Shown here in pieces: positions 16,702 through 18,730 of a stretch of DNA of 18,730 nucleotides; positions within the stretch are counted from its first letter, which is position 1; the number at the start of each line of letters is the position of its first letter. Source of the DNA: Lentisphaerota bacterium (GTDB lineage Bacteria; Verrucomicrobiota; Kiritimatiellia; RFP12; UBA3636); assembly GCA_022837245.1 (NCBI GenBank), contig JALHHX010000018.1, positions 22,608 through 41,337 on the forward strand. Direction: 5' to 3'. The position numbers were made by a program, and so were the translations under genes. The notes beneath the pieces are model-generated. The model saw only the letters and a list, made by a program, of their open reading frames with translations. It was not told the origin of the DNA and did not search any database.

Positions 16702-17580
16702 TTAGTCCTCGTGCGGATCGTCCCCGCCGTGTTCGTGTTCATGAGGGGGCGGCACGATTGATCGGTCTTTAGCAACACGCTGCCGAACAGATTCGTATAG
16801 CAGGATTGTCGTGGCTGATGCCACATTGAGGGAGTCGCACTGGCCGAGCATTGGGATGCGCACTGTGACGGTGTTCGGAGAGCGGAGCCAAGCATCGCTC
16901 AACCCATACTGCTCGGCGCCGACGGCAATGGCCGTGTTACCCGAAAGGTCGTAGTCCGTGTGCAGCTTGTCAGCGTGCGGAGTGGAAGCAAGAATGGTAA
17001 ACCCACGCTCGACGAGGAACTTTAAAGCTTCCTCTGTGGTGGTATCTACAACTGGTAGCGAGAAAAGCGTACCTATACTTGCTCGTACGACGTTGGGGTT
17101 TTGGATGTCGGTGCAGTGGTCGCATACGATTACGGCCGCGGCGCCCGCGGAATCGGCGGAACGGAGGATCGTTCCGAGATTGCCGGGCTTTTCAATGCCT
17201 TCCGCCACCACGACGAGAGCATTAGGCGGTAGCTTAAGGTCTGAGAGTGCAATATGGATTTGCGGGCCAATTACGATAAGGCCATCGGGGCGGTCGCGTG
17301 CGGATATCTTCTCGAATACTGGCGGGGTGCAGGTTATGTGTGTTGCGCCGCGCTCAGTACAACGGTCAATGAGAAGTTGCTCATGTGAGCCCATGAAAAA
17401 ATCGGCGCAAGTGACGATTTGACGTGGCGCATAGTCGTTGTCGAGCGCGCGCTTGATTTCGCGATAACCCTCAACCAAGAGGGCGCTAGCCTCGTCGCGG
17501 TGCGAACGCTGCCGCAGGCGCACGATTTCCTTGACTTTTGGGTTCGACGAACTTGTTATATGTAGTGGCGGTGGGGGCAT
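16702..17580 (-). CDS. SpoU/TrmH-family RNA 2'-O-methyltransferase
   Basis: The 292-residue protein has an N-terminal RNA-binding-like domain (VKEIVRLRQRSHRDEASALL, then VEGYREIKRAL; 16-46) and a C-terminal SPOUT knot domain. The knot has all three motifs: EKPGNLGTILRSADSAG (130-146), AVGAEQYGLSDAWL (219-232) and IPMLGQCDSLNVASATTILL (242-261). The enzyme methylates a ribose 2'-OH in rRNA or tRNA using AdoMet. The AEQYGL and DSLNVA signatures resemble TsnR-like and rRNA-modifying members, but the target nucleotide cannot be assigned. An unusual tail of about 14 residues, rich in His and Asp (HEHEHGG near 280-286), ends the protein and could bind metal or be disordered. A consensus -10 box lies 34 bases upstream of the ATG. 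Confidence 0.9.
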   Translation of the reverse strand: MPPPPLHITSSSNPKVKEIVRLRQRSHRDEASALLVEGYREIKRALDNDYAPRQIVTCADFFMGSHEQLLIDRCTERGATHITCTPPVFEKISARDRPDGLIVIGPQIHIALSDLKLPPNALVVVAEGIEKPGNLGTILRSADSAGAAAVIVCDHCTDIQNPNVVRASIGTLFSLPVVDTTTEEALKFLVERGFTILASTPHADKLHTDYDLSGNTAIAVGAEQYGLSDAWLRSPNTVTVRIPMLGQCDSLNVASATTILLYESVRQRVAKDRSIVPPPHEHEHGGDDPHED

Positions 17581-17613
17581 CCTGTTTTCTCTAAGTCGAT
17601 TACTTGTCGCGCA

Positions 17614-17619
17614 TTATAG
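17614..17619 (-). promoter_or_regulatory. Consensus -10 box of the RNA methyltransferase gene
   Basis: The minus strand reads TATAAT, a perfect -10 box, 34 bases before the methyltransferase ATG (17578-17580). It is flanked on both sides by GCGC (17610-17613 and 17620-17623), forming a small palindrome around the box. No good -35 hexamer is found at 16-18 bases, so an activator or another sigma contact may help. Confidence 0.5.
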
Positions 17620-17678
17620 CGCAAACCCAACCGCAATGAAAGCGGAGCCTTTTTACTTGCAATTCAACTTACTTGCAC

Positions 17679-17798
17679 ATGACAGCTTGGCGCGTTTCTG
17701 GCAAAGGTAACCTGGCGTTGCTTGATGGTGCGGTAATCGACGAACTGGAGATGGACGCCGGAACGCGGCCTGACGATGGTCCGTTAGCGAAGGCTTGA
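17679..17798 (+). other. Possible 39-codon ORF in the 17581-17801 gap
   Basis: An ATG at 17679 opens 39 codons ending in TGA (17796-17798). The product is acidic (LALLDGAVIDELEMDAGTRP inside) and protein-like, but I recognise no family. No Shine-Dalgarno is clear. It lies convergent to the membrane protein gene and divergent to the methyltransferase gene. It is probably a chance frame or a gene fragment. Confidence 0.15.
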
Positions 17799-17801
17799 TA
17801 C

Positions 17802-18730
17802 CTAAGAGAAACTGGAAGACAGACGGCGGAGCAGTGATACTTCCCCGGCTATGCTACGGCCGGCGGAGACGGACACTGGTTCTGCGAGTTTGATTGCGCG
17901 GGCGGGGATTTTCTTCACCGCGCTGTTGACACGAATCTGCAGGAGCCATGAGGGCAGAAGCCACCAGAATAGCAACAGCAGGATGGAATGGCCGAAGAAA
18001 TTGCCTGATAGATATTTGCCAGGGTCGAATTGCACTGTCGCGAGATACCAATTACCCGACACGAGGACGCCGATCCACACCGCCGCCACAATCACCGGCA
18101 GGTTCAACAACCAGATGAAAAGCGGATGGCTCAGCCTATCTGCTTCTTTGCGCACGGCTGATTTGATCGCCTCGCCCCACGCAGCTTGCGAGCGGCCCAG
18201 CGCCGGTGCGAGATCATCTGTATGGGCGGCGTCGCGCACAGAGTCGTCAAAGCCCGCTGCGACAAGGCTGTCCGCAATGGATGGCCATCTTTCCAGAAAT
18301 GCGCGCTGGGCGGACGTGCAGTCCACGCCGGACATGCCTTCACCAAGCGATTGGCTCAATTCCCTGTCGTATTTTTCCGGATCGCGCGCGATTTTCGCCG
18401 AACGCGCGATGGTCGCCGCCAATGTCGCCGGGTTCAGCAGACGCAGCACTGAGAGAGGCGACCTGAAATCAACAAGCCTGCGCCAGAGCCCGATGTAAAG
18501 CCCGACGGGACCCCACCAGCGTCGCGCAAGCGCGCCGCAAAGGGAGGCGGTGATGCCCTCCGACTCTTCGCCGGCGCGCAGCGACACCGCTTCGGTCAGC
18601 TTGACCGCCAGCGATTTGTCTAGCTCTGCCATTTCCGCCTCCACGCCTACAAGGCTGCCCGTTGACTCCGATGCCGCCTCGCGCACCAGTTCTTCTGCTG
18701 TCTCCCGGAGATGTTGTGCTTGCTTGACTC
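17802..18730 (-). CDS. Unrecognised membrane protein, C-terminal part (5' end outside window)
   Basis: The frame is open to the window edge on the minus strand, so the GTG at 18686 is only an internal codon and the N-terminus is missing. The visible ~309 residues begin with a charged, coiled-coil-like region (QAQHLRETAEEL, then EAEMAELDKSL). A Trp-rich patch (ARRWWGPVGLYIGLWRRL) and a mixed helical region follow. Two hydrophobic helices come next (HPLFIWLLNLPVIVAAVWIG and FGHSILLLLFWWLLPSWLLQ in the last 110 residues), then a basic and Ser-rich tail. The layout recalls the C-terminal half of membrane-anchored dynamin-like or Era-like GTPases, with a P-loop domain that would lie beyond the window. 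That is a guess without motif support. Confidence 0.6.
   Translation of the reverse strand, partial: VKQAQHLRETAEELVREAASESTGSLVGVEAEMAELDKSLAVKLTEAVSLRAGEESEGITASLCGALARRWWGPVGLYIGLWRRLVDFRSPLSVLRLLNPATLAATIARSAKIARDPEKYDRELSQSLGEGMSGVDCTSAQRAFLERWPSIADSLVAAGFDDSVRDAAHTDDLAPALGRSQAAWGEAIKSAVRKEADRLSHPLFIWLLNLPVIVAAVWIGVLVSGNWYLATVQFDPGKYLSGNFFGHSILLLLFWWLLPSWLLQIRVNSAVKKIPARAIKLAEPVSVSAGRSIAGEVSLLRRLSSSFS

Overview
The window is 18.7 kb of GC-rich bacterial DNA. Gene content and protein style (cobalamin-dependent MetH, a large GH78-type glycosidase, a DUF362/polyferredoxin pair, a minimal Tat system without tatB) suggest an anaerobic member of the PVC superphylum, perhaps a Kiritimatiellota- or Lentisphaerota-like gut lineage. 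This taxonomic guess is inference only. No rRNA, CRISPR array or intact insertion sequence was found.

Left end (1-1536): on the minus strand a tRNA-Arg(CCG) with encoded CCA and its own terminator is followed by a DUF1016/YhcG-type PDDEXK nuclease gene. The nuclease's first ~55 residues do not look like the family, and its nominal start codon lies inside the tRNA terminator. The DNA here is visibly less GC-rich than the rest. The 365-base gap from 1172 to 1536 holds candidate promoters in both directions and a 49-codon protein-like fragment on the minus strand. Together this looks like an old integration or recombination scar at a tRNA gene.

Middle (1537-10572, plus strand): four tightly packed genes probably form one operon behind a promoter at 1405-1433. 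They are a fused Gfo/Idh/MocA plus aldo/keto reductase protein, glucose-6-phosphate dehydrogenase (zwf, ATGA overlap), a UvrD/PcrA-type helicase, and cobalamin-dependent methionine synthase (metH). The MetH reactivation domain is C-terminally short and lacks several expected AdoMet contacts.

Tat/Fe-S operon (10585-14243, plus strand): a promoter and a two-hairpin leader precede four genes. They are a twin-arginine DUF362 protein, a NapH-like polytopic polyferredoxin with six Fe-S cysteine motifs and an internal twin-arginine segment, TatA and TatC. The spacing (GTGA overlap, 25-bp gap, 8-bp overlap) argues for co-expression of Tat substrates with their own translocase. This is the most interesting part of the window.

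Right end (14282-18730, minus strand): convergent with tatC lie a cytoplasmic GH78-like alpha-L-rhamnosidase gene, a SpoU/TrmH-family RNA 2'-O-methyltransferase gene with a consensus -10 box, and the 3' part of an unrecognised membrane protein gene that runs off the window.
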